A stretch of DNA of 64,000 bases from Micromonospora saelicesensis (GTDB lineage: Bacteria; Actinomycetota; Actinomycetes; Mycobacteriales; Micromonosporaceae), in contig NZ_FMCR01000001.1 of the NCBI RefSeq assembly GCF_900091575.1, positions 1,550,001-1,614,000 of the forward strand, in the 5' to 3' direction. This document shows positions 50,118 to 59,188 of this stretch, piece after piece. A model generated the notes under the pieces. It did no database searches. It worked only from the letters and a program-made list of their open reading frames with translations, and was not told the origin of the DNA. The stretch's first letter is position 1. Every line of letters begins with the position of its first letter. The position numbers and the translations under genes were made by a program.

Positions 50118-51029
50118 GTGAGCGAGTCTCCGCCGACCACCCCGGTCTGCTACCGGCACCCCGGCCGGGAGACCTACATCCGGTGCACCCGCTGTGACCG
50201 GCCGATCTGCCCGGACTGCATGCGGGAGGCCTCGGTCGGGCACCAGTGCCCGGAGTGCGTCAACGAGGGACGTCGCAGTGTTCGGCCGGCACGTACCGCC
50301 TTCGGCGGCGGTACGGCCGGCCGGCACGGCTATGTCACCAAGGCGCTGATCGCCGTGAACGTGCTGTTCCTGCTCGCCTCCATCGCCTCCGCCCGGGGCG
50401 GGGACGCGGCGGTGGGCGGCTCCGGCTTCGGCGGCCTGATGGGTGGCAGCACGCCGCTGACCGAGTGGGGTGCGGTGCTCGGCCGCGCCTACCTCTCCGA
50501 CTACACGCTCGGCGGGATCGCCGACGGCCAGTGGTACCGGCTGGTCACGGCGATGTTCCTGCACTACGGCGTGCTCCACCTGCTGCTCAACATGTGGGCG
50601 CTGTGGGTGCTCGGCCGGTCGCTGGAGGCCAACCTCGGGCGGGTGCGGTTCGCCGCGCTCTACCTGATCGCGGGCCTCGGCGGCAACGTGGCCGCCTACC
50701 TGTTCAGCAGCCCGCGGGCGGCCACCGTCGGCGCGTCGACAGCCGTGTTCGGTCTGTTCGCCGCGCTGATCATCATCGAGCGCAAGTTGGGCCGGGACAT
50801 TTCCCGGATCATCCCGATCTTGGTGATCAACCTGGTGTTCACGCTGGCCGTGCCGGGCATCTCGATCCCCGGGCACCTGGGCGGGCTGGTGGTCGGCGCG
50901 CTCATGGCGTTGGTGCTCGCGTACGCACCGCGCAGTCGTCGCACGCTGGTGCAGGTCACCGGTGGGGCGCTGATCCTGCTGATCCTGCTCGCGCTGGTGC
51001 TCTTCCGGACCGCCGCACTGCTCACCTGA
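50118..51029 (+). CDS. rhomboid-family intramembrane protease with N-terminal zinc-binding domain
   Basis: 303 residues. Residues 11-47 contain C-x2-H, C-x2-C, C-x2-C, H-x-C-x2-C (Cys11, His14, Cys23, Cys26, Cys31, Cys34, His42, Cys44, Cys47), a B-box-like zinc module. Six or seven transmembrane helices follow; the catalytic Ser207 is in GASTAVFG and His253 in GHLGG. It cleaves membrane-embedded substrates. The stop overlaps the convergent PH-domain gene by 8 bp. Substrates unknown. Confidence 0.93.
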   Translation: MSESPPTTPVCYRHPGRETYIRCTRCDRPICPDCMREASVGHQCPECVNEGRRSVRPARTAFGGGTAGRHGYVTKALIAVNVLFLLASIASARGGDAAVGGSGFGGLMGGSTPLTEWGAVLGRAYLSDYTLGGIADGQWYRLVTAMFLHYGVLHLLLNMWALWVLGRSLEANLGRVRFAALYLIAGLGGNVAAYLFSSPRAATVGASTAVFGLFAALIIIERKLGRDISRIIPILVINLVFTLAVPGISIPGHLGGLVVGALMALVLAYAPRSRRTLVQVTGGALILLILLALVLFRTAALLT

Positions 51030-51450
51030 TCGGGCGGGCGGCACGCAACGCGGCGGCCACCTCTTCCGGGGTGGCCCCCAGGTCGTACCGGCCGAACAGG
51101 TGCAGCGAGTTGCCCGCGTCGATCTCCAGGGTTTCGCTGGTCAGCCCCAGCCGGGGCCGCCGGTCGACGGCGATCGCCTCGACCGCCGACCAGGGCAGCA
51201 GTCGCCGTCCGGCGAAGCCGTGGATGACGGTGAGCCCGGCCGGGTCCACCGCCAATCGGACCGGCGCGACCAGGTCACGTACCGCCCAGCCGGCCAGCGC
51301 GGCGGCGGCCAGGACGGCCACCGCCAGGCGGACCGGGTCGCCGTCGGCGAAGAGCAGCCCGAGCGCGACGAGCAGGACGGCGCCGGCCAGTTTCGCCGCC
51401 GGCAGGCTCGACGGCACCCGCCACTGCTGTGCCGGGGAGGTCTCATTCAC
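51022..51450 (-). CDS. PH-domain-like membrane protein
   Basis: About 142 residues. Two hydrophobic stretches (LAGAVLLVALGLLFADG and LAVAVLAAAALAGWAV), then LAVDPAGLTVIHGFAGRRLLPWSAVEAIAV and ETLEIDAGNSLHLFGRYDLG, the bacterial PH pattern. GTG 51450 chosen; GTG/ATG frame to 51486 also open. Function unknown. Convergent overlap of 8 bp with the rhomboid gene. Confidence 0.8.
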   Translation of the reverse strand: MNETSPAQQWRVPSSLPAAKLAGAVLLVALGLLFADGDPVRLAVAVLAAAALAGWAVRDLVAPVRLAVDPAGLTVIHGFAGRRLLPWSAVEAIAVDRRPRLGLTSETLEIDAGNSLHLFGRYDLGATPEEVAAALRAARPIR

Positions 51451-51562
51451 CCGCCCAGCATGCCAGCGGCAGTCGGACTCCGGCACCTCGTGCGGGTGTG
51501 GCCGGACGACCGGTCGATGGACGACGTAGGATCGGGGCAGCCCAAGTTACCGGGGAGTAAAC

Positions 51563-52735
51563 ATGAGTGACGCGGTCATCGTCGGCGCGGTACGTACCCC
51601 GGTCGGGCGGCGCAAGGGCAGCCTCGCCAGCATCCACCCGGTCGACCTCTCGGCGCACGTGCTGCGCGCCCTCGCCGAGCGCACCGGGCTCGACCCGGCC
51701 CAGGTCGACGACGTCTTCTGGGGCTGCGTGTCCCAGGTCGGCGAGCAGTCGTGGAACATCGCCCGCAACGGCGTGCTCGCTGCCGGCTGGCCCGAGACGG
51801 TGCCCGGCACCACACTGGATCGGCAGTGCGGCTCCAGCCAGCAGGCCCTGCACTTCGCCGCCGCGACGGTGCTCTCCGGTCAGGCCGACCTGGTGGTCGC
51901 CGGCGGGGTCGAGTCGATGACCCGGGTGCCGATGGGCTCCAGCGTGGCCGGCGGCATGCCGTTCAGTGACCAGCTACGCGCCCGTTACCGGGGCGTCGAG
52001 GGCTTCGCCGACGACGCGCCGCTGCCGTTCAACCAGGGGGTCGGGGCCGAGCTGATCGCCCAACGGTGGCGCCTCTCGCGTACCCAACTGGACGAGTTCG
52101 CGCTGGCCAGCCACGAGAAGGCGGCCGCCGCGCAGGACGCTGGCGCGTTCGACCCGGAGCTGACCCCGGTGCCGCTCGCCGACGGTGGCAAGTTCGCCGC
52201 CGACGAGGGCATCCGCCGGGAGACCTCCCTGGAGAAGCTGGGTGAGCTGGCCACCCCGTTCCGCGCCGACGGCGTGGTGACCGCCGGTTCCGCGTCCCAG
52301 ATCTCCGACGGCGCCGCGGCCCTCGCGGTGACCACCTCCGACTGGGCCAGCCGACACGGCCTGCGCCCGCTGGCCCGGATCCACACCGCCGTGGTCGCCG
52401 CCGACGACCCGGTCGCCATGCTCACCGCGCCCATCCCGGCCACCGCGAAGGCGCTGCGCCGCGCGGGGCTGGGCATCGAGGAGATCGGGGTGTACGAGGT
52501 GAACGAGGCGTTCGCCCCGGTGCCGCTGGCCTGGCTGGCGGAGACCGAGGCGGACCCGGAGCGGCTCAACCCGCGCGGCGGGGCGATCGCCCTCGGCCAC
52601 CCGCTCGGCGGCTCCGGTGCCCGGATCATGACCACCATGCTCCAGCACATGCGGGACAACGGCATCCGCTACGGCCTCCAGACCATGTGCGAGGGTGGCG
52701 GCATGGCCAACGCCACCATCGTCGAGCTGGTCTGA
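51563..52735 (+). CDS. acetyl-CoA acetyltransferase (thiolase)
   Basis: 390 residues. Nucleophile Cys89 in DRQCGSSQQA, NEAFAP, GHPLGGSG with His346 and CEGGGMANA with Cys376 complete the thiolase active site. It may cleave 3-ketoacyl-CoA in beta-oxidation or condense acetyl-CoA. ATG 51563 is preceded by GGGGAG. Stand-alone; which direction cannot be told from sequence. Confidence 0.96.
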   Translation: MSDAVIVGAVRTPVGRRKGSLASIHPVDLSAHVLRALAERTGLDPAQVDDVFWGCVSQVGEQSWNIARNGVLAAGWPETVPGTTLDRQCGSSQQALHFAAATVLSGQADLVVAGGVESMTRVPMGSSVAGGMPFSDQLRARYRGVEGFADDAPLPFNQGVGAELIAQRWRLSRTQLDEFALASHEKAAAAQDAGAFDPELTPVPLADGGKFAADEGIRRETSLEKLGELATPFRADGVVTAGSASQISDGAAALAVTTSDWASRHGLRPLARIHTAVVAADDPVAMLTAPIPATAKALRRAGLGIEEIGVYEVNEAFAPVPLAWLAETEADPERLNPRGGAIALGHPLGGSGARIMTTMLQHMRDNGIRYGLQTMCEGGGMANATIVELV

Positions 52736-52790
52736 CGCGGGGCGGGAAAAGGCTCGCCTCGACGCGGAACGGCCGCCTAAGGTGCCCAGC

Positions 52791-53804
52791 GTGACGACGA
52801 TCGCCGGTGAGCGTGCCCCAGACTGGTCCAGCGAGCAGTGGCAGGTGCGGGCCCGATCCTGGGTCGACGCGCAGTTGAGCCAGGCCGGCCGACGGGTGAC
52901 CGGGCTGGTGGAGCCGAGGCTGCGGCCCTGGTCGCTGGTGTGGCGGGTGCCCACCGACGACGGTCCGGTCTGGTTCAAGGCCAACAACCCCGGCACGGTG
53001 CACGAGGCCGTCCTGATCACGGCGCTCGCCGAGTTGACGCCCGACCGGGTGCTGACGCCGATCGCGGTGGACCCGGCGCAGGGCTGGTCACTGCTGCCCG
53101 ATGGCGGCGAGTCGTTGCGCGACGTGCTGGCGCGCGACCCCGACCTGGCGCACTGGGAGCGAGCGCTGCCCGGGTACGCGGCGCTGCAACTGGCGAGCGC
53201 GTCGCGCGCCGACGAGCTGGTCGCCCTGGGCGTGCCGGATCAGCGTCCGGAGGTGCTGGCCGGTCTCTTCGCCGAGCTGCTCGACGATCACGAGGCGCTG
53301 CTGATGGGTGCCGAGGGCGGGCTCAGCCCGGAGGTGCACGAGCGGTTGCGGGCCGAGCTGCCGGCGTACGCGCAGCGGTGCCGCCGGCTCGCCGACCTGG
53401 GCATTCCGGCGACGGTGCAACACGACGACCTGCACGACGGCAACGTCTTCGCCGGCGCGGCCGGGTACCGGTACTTCGACTGGGGTGACGCCTCGGTGGC
53501 GCACCCGTTCGGCACGCTGCTGGTGACCCTGCGTTCCATCGGGCACGCCGGGAAGCTCGCCGCCGATGACGCCCAGCTGGTGCGGTTGCGCGACGCGTAC
53601 CTGGAGGCGTGGACCGACCGGTACGACCGGCGGACCCTCGTGGAGGCGGCCGACCTCGCGATCGGCCTGGGGCCGGTGAGCCGGTCGCTCTCCTGGCGTC
53701 GGGCACTGGACACCCCCGAGGAGTCCCGTGCCGGGTACGCCGACGCGGTCCCTGGCTGGCTGGAGGAGCTGTTCGCCGCCAGTCCACTTCAGCCGAACTC
53801 CTGA
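52791..53804 (+). CDS. aminoglycoside phosphotransferase-like kinase
   Basis: 337 residues from GTG. ATP-binding region with VWFKANNPGTVHEAVL (Lys), the catalytic HDDLHDGNVF (Brenner-type HxDLxxxN) and metal motif FDWGDASVAHPF. It is an APH/ChoK-fold kinase, probably on a small metabolite rather than an antibiotic. Starts 55 bp after the thiolase; could be one transcription unit. Confidence 0.85.
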   Translation: MTTIAGERAPDWSSEQWQVRARSWVDAQLSQAGRRVTGLVEPRLRPWSLVWRVPTDDGPVWFKANNPGTVHEAVLITALAELTPDRVLTPIAVDPAQGWSLLPDGGESLRDVLARDPDLAHWERALPGYAALQLASASRADELVALGVPDQRPEVLAGLFAELLDDHEALLMGAEGGLSPEVHERLRAELPAYAQRCRRLADLGIPATVQHDDLHDGNVFAGAAGYRYFDWGDASVAHPFGTLLVTLRSIGHAGKLAADDAQLVRLRDAYLEAWTDRYDRRTLVEAADLAIGLGPVSRSLSWRRALDTPEESRAGYADAVPGWLEELFAASPLQPNS

Positions 53805-53915
53805 CCATGATCCGTCCGAGTCGGAAGTCGGACAGGCAGTGCGACACGGGGCGTGGAACTTCCAAAAAACCCGCGTGACCCACGTCACCCTGCTGGGGAC
53901 GTCGTTGGGCAGGTC

Positions 53916-54422
53916 ATGGACGTCTTCTCCCGAACGTTCCTCCCGGCCGCCGCTGAGGCTGGCCTGGCCGTGCAGACGGTGAGCCGGCACATGCCGGTTT
54001 TCCGGCGCTGTGTCGGCTCCGGTGACGCCACCATCCTGGTCACCCGTTGCAGCCGCCCCGACCGCCCGGTCACCGGCGACTACCTGTTGCTACTCACACA
54101 CCGCCGCCTGGTGGTGACCCAGCAGACCCGCCTCCTGCACCGACTGCGCCTGCACCTCAACACCGAGTTGCGCGAGCTGAGCAACGTCACCTGGAGCCCG
54201 GACCCGCGGCTGCAGTCGGTGGAGATGGCGGCCACCGCGATCGACGGCATCCGTGAGCGGTTTCTGATCCGGACCAGTCACCCGAAGCAGGTCTGGCAGC
54301 TCGACGCGTTGCTCAACCAGGCGTTCCGGACCCGCCTGCGGCCGCCCGGCGCGCGGGTCGTCGCCAGCATCGGTGACGCACCGGCCGCCGTCCGGCCCGG
54401 GATGTTCGCTCCGTCCTGGTGA
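53916..54422 (+). CDS. conserved hypothetical protein, possibly PH-like
   Basis: 168 residues from ATG 53916 (MDVFSRTFLP). Mostly beta strands in the middle (GDYLLLLTHRRLVVTQQTRLLHRLRLHLN), then IRERFLIRTSHPKQVWQLDALL, the pattern of small bacterial PH-like proteins. The open frame extends to 53853, but 53916 is better placed. No known family. Confidence 0.65.
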   Translation: MDVFSRTFLPAAAEAGLAVQTVSRHMPVFRRCVGSGDATILVTRCSRPDRPVTGDYLLLLTHRRLVVTQQTRLLHRLRLHLNTELRELSNVTWSPDPRLQSVEMAATAIDGIRERFLIRTSHPKQVWQLDALLNQAFRTRLRPPGARVVASIGDAPAAVRPGMFAPSW

Positions 54423-54511
54423 GCTGACCCCGACCGGGTGTCGCCCGGCCTTTACCGAATTCGAACACACACCGATCGCGCCGAGCCTTCGCAGTCGGCA
54501 ATCATGGGCCG

Positions 54512-55204
54512 GTGACCGTCGAACCACCGCATCGCGGGCTCGTCCTCGTAGTGGAGGACGAGCCGGCCATCGCCGACCTGGTCCGGCTCTACCTGACCCG
54601 GGACGGGTTCGGCGTCCACCTGGAACGTGACGGCGAGGCCGGTCTGAGTGCGGCCCGCCGCTTGCGTCCGGTGGCCTGCGTCCTGGACATCGCGCTGCCG
54701 GGTCTGCCCGGCACCGAGATCTGCCGCCGGCTGCGTGAGGCCGGCGACTGGACCCCGGTCATCTTCCTCACCGCCCGCGACGACGAGGTGGACCGGATCG
54801 TCGGCCTGGAGCTGGGCGCCGACGACTACGTCACCAAGCCGTTCAGCCCTCGGGAGCTGGTTGCCCGGGTCCGCGCGGTGCTGCGCCGATCCGCCGGCGG
54901 CCCGGAGGGCGCGGACCGGCCACGTGTCGTCGGCCCGGTGACGCTCGACCCGGGCCGCCGCACGGTCACCGCCGCCGGCTCCCCGGTGCAGCTCACCTCC
55001 ACCGAGTTCGACCTGCTGGCCCACCTGATGGCCCGGCCCGGCCGGGTCTTCACGCGGGAGGAGTTGCTGGCCGGTGTCTGGGGCTACGCCGCGCACGCCG
55101 GCACCCGGACGGTGGACGTGCACGTCGCCCAGGTGCGGGCGAAGCTCGGCCCGGCGAGCGTGATCCGGACCCATCGCGGCGTCGGGTACGCGGTCGATGC
55201 CTGA
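54512..55204 (+). CDS. OmpR-family response regulator
   Basis: 230 residues from GTG. Receiver with VEDEP, phospho-acceptor Asp near residue 59 in CVLDIALPG, Lys in VTKPF; winged helix with LTSTEFDLLAHLMARPG and VDVHVAQVRAKLG. Coupled to the kinase gene by an 8-bp overlap. Confidence 0.95.
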   Translation: MTVEPPHRGLVLVVEDEPAIADLVRLYLTRDGFGVHLERDGEAGLSAARRLRPVACVLDIALPGLPGTEICRRLREAGDWTPVIFLTARDDEVDRIVGLELGADDYVTKPFSPRELVARVRAVLRRSAGGPEGADRPRVVGPVTLDPGRRTVTAAGSPVQLTSTEFDLLAHLMARPGRVFTREELLAGVWGYAAHAGTRTVDVHVAQVRAKLGPASVIRTHRGVGYAVDA

Positions 55205-56663
55205 CCACCCCGGGCACGTCGAGTCGCCGACCATGGCCCTGCCGGTGGTGGGCGCCCCCTTACCCACCGCACCCCGACGAGGCCGCCTCGGCCGTACGCT
55301 GACCGCCCGCGCGGTGCTCGTCACCTGCGCGGTGGCGCTGGTGTCGGTGCTGGTCACCGCCATCGTCGCGGTGCCGTTGGCGATCCGGGGCGCGGAGCGC
55401 AGCGAGCAGGAGGCGCTCGCCGCCCAGGCCCGGCTCGCGGCCGAGGTGCTGCGGACCCGCCTCGACCGGGGTCGCAGTGCCGACGAGGAGCGGCTCATCC
55501 AGCAACTGCGCGACCAGGGCATCGACGCGTACCTGATCCGCCGTGGGGCGGTCGACCGGGCGGGTCTGCCACCCCGGGTGGTGCAGCGGATCGGGCAGGG
55601 CCGCAACGTGTCGGCCCGCCGCTCGGTCAACGGTGAGCGGGCCCTGGTCGAGGGTCGGGCCCTGCCCGGCGGCAACGGGGTGGTGCTCTCCCGTCCGCTG
55701 GCCAACGGGCTGTGGGCCCGGGTGCTGCTCAGTCTGTGGTTGCCGCTGCTGGCCGGGTTGACCGCCGGTGTGGCGGCCGGGCTGCTGCTGGCCCGTCGGC
55801 TGGCCCGGCCGATCCGGGTCGCGGCCACCGCCGCCGCCCGACTGCGCGCGGGTGACCGCGCCGTCCGGGTGCCCGTCGAGCCGCCGGACGAGGTCGCCGA
55901 CCTGGCCGAGGCGTTGAACGGTCTGGCTGCCGCGCTGGCCACCAGCGAGGGCCGACAGCGGGAGTTCCTGCTCTCCGTCTCGCACGAGCTGCGCACCCCG
56001 CTGACCGCGATCCGGGGGTACGCCGAGGCGCTCGCCGACGGGGTGCTCGGTGCCGACGACACGGTGGACACCGGTCGGACGATGCTGGCCGAGGCCCAAC
56101 ACCTGGACCGGCTGATCGGCGACCTGTTGGCACTGGCCCGGCTGGAGGCCGCCGACTTTCCCCTCGAACCGGTGCCGGTGGACCTCACCCAGTTGGCCCT
56201 GGACGCGGAGCCGACCTGGTCCGGCCGGTGTGCGGTGGTGGGCGTGCCGTTCCGGGTGGAGACGCCCGGTCAGCCGGTGCCCGCGTACACCGATCCGGGG
56301 CGGATCCGGCAGGTGCTGGACGGGCTGCTGGAGAACGCGCTGCGGGTCGTACCCCCGGGGTCGCCGGTGGTGCTCGCGGTCCGGCCGGCCGGCGCGGACC
56401 CGGCGCACGGCGGCGTGTTGGAGGTTCGCGACGGCGGGCCCGGCTTCACCGACGACGACCTGGCGGTGGCCTTCGAACGCGGTGCGCTGCACGAGCGTTA
56501 CCGGGGGGTGCGCAAGGTGGGCAGCGGACTGGGGTTGGCGCTGGCCGCCGGGCTGGTCCGCCGGTTGGGCGGGGAGATCGCCGCGGGGCACGCGCCGGAG
56601 GGCGGTGCCGCCTTCACCGTCCGGCTGCCCGGTGATCCTTACCTGACCCGAACATCGGCCTGA
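55197..56663 (+). CDS. sensor histidine kinase
   Basis: 488 residues. Two transmembrane helices (about 38-62 and 176-200), an extracytoplasmic sensor region of about 110 residues, HAMP (195-248), HisKA with SHELRTPLTAIRGY and HATPase with LLENALRVV, DGGPGFTD and GSGLGLALA. The HATPase N-box Asn is in ENALR, as usual. Overlaps its regulator by 8 bp. Sensory input unknown. Confidence 0.94.
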   Translation: MPDHPGHVESPTMALPVVGAPLPTAPRRGRLGRTLTARAVLVTCAVALVSVLVTAIVAVPLAIRGAERSEQEALAAQARLAAEVLRTRLDRGRSADEERLIQQLRDQGIDAYLIRRGAVDRAGLPPRVVQRIGQGRNVSARRSVNGERALVEGRALPGGNGVVLSRPLANGLWARVLLSLWLPLLAGLTAGVAAGLLLARRLARPIRVAATAAARLRAGDRAVRVPVEPPDEVADLAEALNGLAAALATSEGRQREFLLSVSHELRTPLTAIRGYAEALADGVLGADDTVDTGRTMLAEAQHLDRLIGDLLALARLEAADFPLEPVPVDLTQLALDAEPTWSGRCAVVGVPFRVETPGQPVPAYTDPGRIRQVLDGLLENALRVVPPGSPVVLAVRPAGADPAHGGVLEVRDGGPGFTDDDLAVAFERGALHERYRGVRKVGSGLGLALAAGLVRRLGGEIAAGHAPEGGAAFTVRLPGDPYLTRTSA

Positions 56664-56719
56664 CGCTCCGCTCGTCGTTCCCGGGAAGGCTGAGGGCTCC
56701 ACGGACGAGAGGGAGAGTC

Positions 56720-57319
56720 ATGCCACGTTGGGGTATCGCCACCGGCACCACGGCACTGCTCGCGGCGGTCGCGCTCGGCGTCAGCGGCTGCGGCGCGGCC
56801 GAAGTGGCCAGCCAGCCCGCCCGGGATGTCGCCGTCGAGGTCGCCGCCGCCATGGGAGTCGAGGGTCAGGCGCTGGCCGCGATGGGCTTCGACGCCGACG
56901 ACCTGGACGTACTGACCGTCGCCGCACCGGCCACGCCGACGCCGGGTGCGTCCCCCAGCGCAAAGGAGAAGGCCCGGGACAAGCGCGGTGAGGAGTGGCG
57001 CAAGCGCCGCCAGGCCCGCGTGCTGTTGCGCAGGAACACCCTGCACGGTGAGGCGGTGGTGAAGACGAAGGACGGCGGTACGCAGACCGTCGCCGTGCAG
57101 CGCGGCGAGGTGACAGCTATCGACGGTGACTCGATGACCGTCAAGTCCACCGACGGCTTCACCATGACCTGGACCTTCGGCGACGACCTGAGGGTGGTCG
57201 AGCGGCGGGCCACCGTGCAGCCGAGTGAGGTCACTGTCGGTGACACGCTCGGCGTCGCCGGCGCGAAGGACGGCGACAAGGGCGTGGCCCGGCTCATCCT
57301 CGTTCCCCGCGCCAAATGA
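56720..57319 (+). CDS. putative lipoprotein (DUF5666-like)
   Basis: 199 residues. Signal and lipobox at LGVSGCGAAE (Cys24), then a helical part rich in Ala/Glu/Arg, and a beta-rich C-terminal half with HGEAVVKTKDGGTQTVAVQRG, EVTAIDGDSMTVKSTDG, WTFGDDLRVVE, GDTLGVAGAKDGD, like a DUF5666 OB fold. It lies 57 bp after the kinase gene, in the same direction. Probably regulated with or by that two-component system. Outer face of the membrane. Confidence 0.8.
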   Translation: MPRWGIATGTTALLAAVALGVSGCGAAEVASQPARDVAVEVAAAMGVEGQALAAMGFDADDLDVLTVAAPATPTPGASPSAKEKARDKRGEEWRKRRQARVLLRRNTLHGEAVVKTKDGGTQTVAVQRGEVTAIDGDSMTVKSTDGFTMTWTFGDDLRVVERRATVQPSEVTVGDTLGVAGAKDGDKGVARLILVPRAK

Positions 57320-57321
57320 GC

Positions 57322-57353
57322 GCAGGGGCCCTGGCCGACGCCAGGGCCCCTGC
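57322..57353. terminator. bidirectional terminator, 14-bp arms
   Basis: GCAGGGGCCCTGGC-CGAC-GCCAGGGCCCCTGC: perfect arms, between the convergent lipoprotein and SGNH hydrolase genes; it starts 2 bp after one stop and ends 6 bp before the other. Confidence 0.85.
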
Positions 57354-57358
57354 CCTCG

Positions 57359-58960
57359 TCAGTAGACGCGGGAGCCGATGAAGTCGTCGTGACCGTAGCC
57401 GACCGGGTTGGCGGCGGTACGGGCCTCGAACGACCACTGCTGCCGGGTGCTGCTGGAACAGGTCGCCAACCGCAGGCGAGAGCTGCCCAGCAACGGGTTG
57501 TCGAACGCCACGCAGAGGTTGTTGGCGCTCGCCGGCCTGATCTGGTTACCCACGAAGACGAACTGCTGCGCGCCGGTGCCGTTGCAGTCGTAGATGTTGA
57601 CAGCGGTGCCGGCGGTCATCGAGCTGTTGGCGACGTCCAGGCAACGGTCGTGGGACAGCTCCGAGTGCAGCGACCGTCGGGCCGAGTCGTACCAGAAGCC
57701 CTGGTTGCGCCCACCGTGGCAGGAGTACGGCTGCTGCGCGGTGCCGTTACGGGAGTCGTACCCCTTGCCGTCGACACAGGTGCCGGTGGCCAGGTTGCGC
57801 AGTTGCTTGAACTCCAGCAGCCCCGGGTAGAGCACGCCACCGCCGGTGCTGGCCGGGTCGACGCAGCTGGCCCGCGTCTGCCCGGAGTTCCAGAACTGGG
57901 TGATGCACTGGGCGAACATGCCGTGCCCGCGCGCGTTGGGGTGGAACGACTGTCGGGCGGCGTTCTCGTTCCAGATGCCGACCTCGATGAAGAGGCCGCG
58001 GACCGAGGTGTTGTCGGTGCACACCTCGTGCCCGTGGAAGAGCCGGCTGGCGTCCAGGTACCGGGTGCCGGTGTTCGCCGCGGCCGAGCGCAGCGCCGAC
58101 TCGAACATCGGCACCGCCTTGTTCCGGGCGAACGCCGCGTCGGCCAGGTAGAGCAGACAACCCCCGGAGTACCAGCCGGGGAAGTTGGGGTTGTCCTCCA
58201 CGTCGGGGCTGCCGGGGCTCGGGTACGACATCAGCACCAGCTCGTAGTCCGACCGCAGGTAGCCGGCGTTGGTCATGGTCTGCCGGATGTTGGTCAGCGC
58301 CGACTCCACGGCCTGCCGGCTGCCGTCGGTGCGGATCGTCCACTGGTCGGTGTAGGTGGGGTAGCAGGCACCCTGGAAGAAGACCCGGCGGACGGCGCAG
58401 TCGGTGGCGACCGGACCGAACTGGATGGTGCCGTCACCGTTCGCTCCGACCACCACCCAGATCAGCTTCACGTGCGTGTTGCGCGCCTTGATGCCCAGGT
58501 AGTCGCCCTGGTTCAGCTCGTTGTGCTGGGTTGGGCCGCCGGCGATCAGGTTCCAGGGGGTGGCACCGGAGCAGGCGATGTTGTACTGCGCGTCCGACGT
58601 GATGCCGGTGCGGAAGACCGCCTGGTCGTACGAGCGGTCGCACCAGTTGCCGTCCTGATGGGTGCCGGGGACGTAGTTGCCGACCCCCTCACCGGAGATC
58701 TCGCTGTCACCCATGGTGATCAACGCGGTACGCCGTTGTTCGATCGGGCGGATCGCCGGGCTGCCGTAGAGGGCGGTCGCCTCTGCGGCCCGGACGGCTT
58801 CGAGGTTGGCGGGGAGTGGTTGGACGGCTGGTCGGTCGGCGGCGGTGGCGGGGGTGGCCGGTCCGGCGAGCATCGGTAGGACGAGAGCGGCGACGGCGAC
58901 GGCGACGGTGATGGCCCGTCGTCGGGTCGCGCGTTCGGGCCTGGCGGGGATTGCAGGCAT
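57359..58960 (-). CDS. secreted SGNH hydrolase with ricin B lectin domain
   Basis: 533 residues. A signal peptide (1-41, cleavage after TPATA) leads into an SGNH domain with MGDSEISGEG (Ser86), NIACSGAT, GANGDGTIQFG and FHPNARGHGMFA (catalytic His). The C-terminal part (about 395-525) has CxDxxG-type repeats, WxxxxxxSLHSELSHDRCLDV, TAVNIYDCNGTGAQQF and RQQWSF, the beta-trefoil ricin B (CBM13) fold. Probably a secreted esterase/lipase that binds carbohydrate. ATG 58960. Substrate unknown. Confidence 0.88.
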   Translation of the reverse strand: MPAIPARPERATRRRAITVAVAVAALVLPMLAGPATPATAADRPAVQPLPANLEAVRAAEATALYGSPAIRPIEQRRTALITMGDSEISGEGVGNYVPGTHQDGNWCDRSYDQAVFRTGITSDAQYNIACSGATPWNLIAGGPTQHNELNQGDYLGIKARNTHVKLIWVVVGANGDGTIQFGPVATDCAVRRVFFQGACYPTYTDQWTIRTDGSRQAVESALTNIRQTMTNAGYLRSDYELVLMSYPSPGSPDVEDNPNFPGWYSGGCLLYLADAAFARNKAVPMFESALRSAAANTGTRYLDASRLFHGHEVCTDNTSVRGLFIEVGIWNENAARQSFHPNARGHGMFAQCITQFWNSGQTRASCVDPASTGGGVLYPGLLEFKQLRNLATGTCVDGKGYDSRNGTAQQPYSCHGGRNQGFWYDSARRSLHSELSHDRCLDVANSSMTAGTAVNIYDCNGTGAQQFVFVGNQIRPASANNLCVAFDNPLLGSSRLRLATCSSSTRQQWSFEARTAANPVGYGHDDFIGSRVY

Positions 58961-59000
58961 CGACGCACTCCTTTCGGCTCAATCGCGGGACGTCGATTGA

Positions 59001-59016
59001 GTTACCAGACGGTAAC
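59001..59016. promoter_or_regulatory. small palindrome upstream of SGNH gene
   Basis: GTTACC-AGAC-GGTAAC, 6-bp perfect arms, 41-56 bp before the SGNH hydrolase start. Resembles TetR-family operators (TTACC-N4-GGTAA). May control the secreted enzyme. Confidence 0.4.
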
Positions 59017-59117
59017 GTGCGGATCAATAGATGTGAATGCGCTTCAGGTCCTTGCGCGCGGGCTGCGGAACCGCCCGGATAGGACTATCCGGGCCCGAAC
59101 GCCACCGCCACGGCGGT

Positions 59118-59188
59118 GGTGCGGCCGGGCCTCTGGTCCAGCGGCCCGGCGGCGGTGCGGCCGGCTTCTGGTTCAGCGGCCCGGCGGC
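59118..59188. repeat. 36/35-bp tandem repeat ending in a stop codon
   Basis: Two adjacent copies (59118-59153 and 59154-59188) sharing GGTGCGGCCGG and CAGCGGCCCGGCGGC; the second contains the TGA stop (59173-59175) of the big membrane protein gene. The 58961-59172 gap otherwise holds the SGNH promoter region. Confidence 0.8.

Noticed and set aside
55260..56702. 480-codon open frame on the minus strand over the histidine kinase
   Set aside because: Antisense to an unmistakable kinase; composition is Arg/Gln/Gly-rich with no motif.
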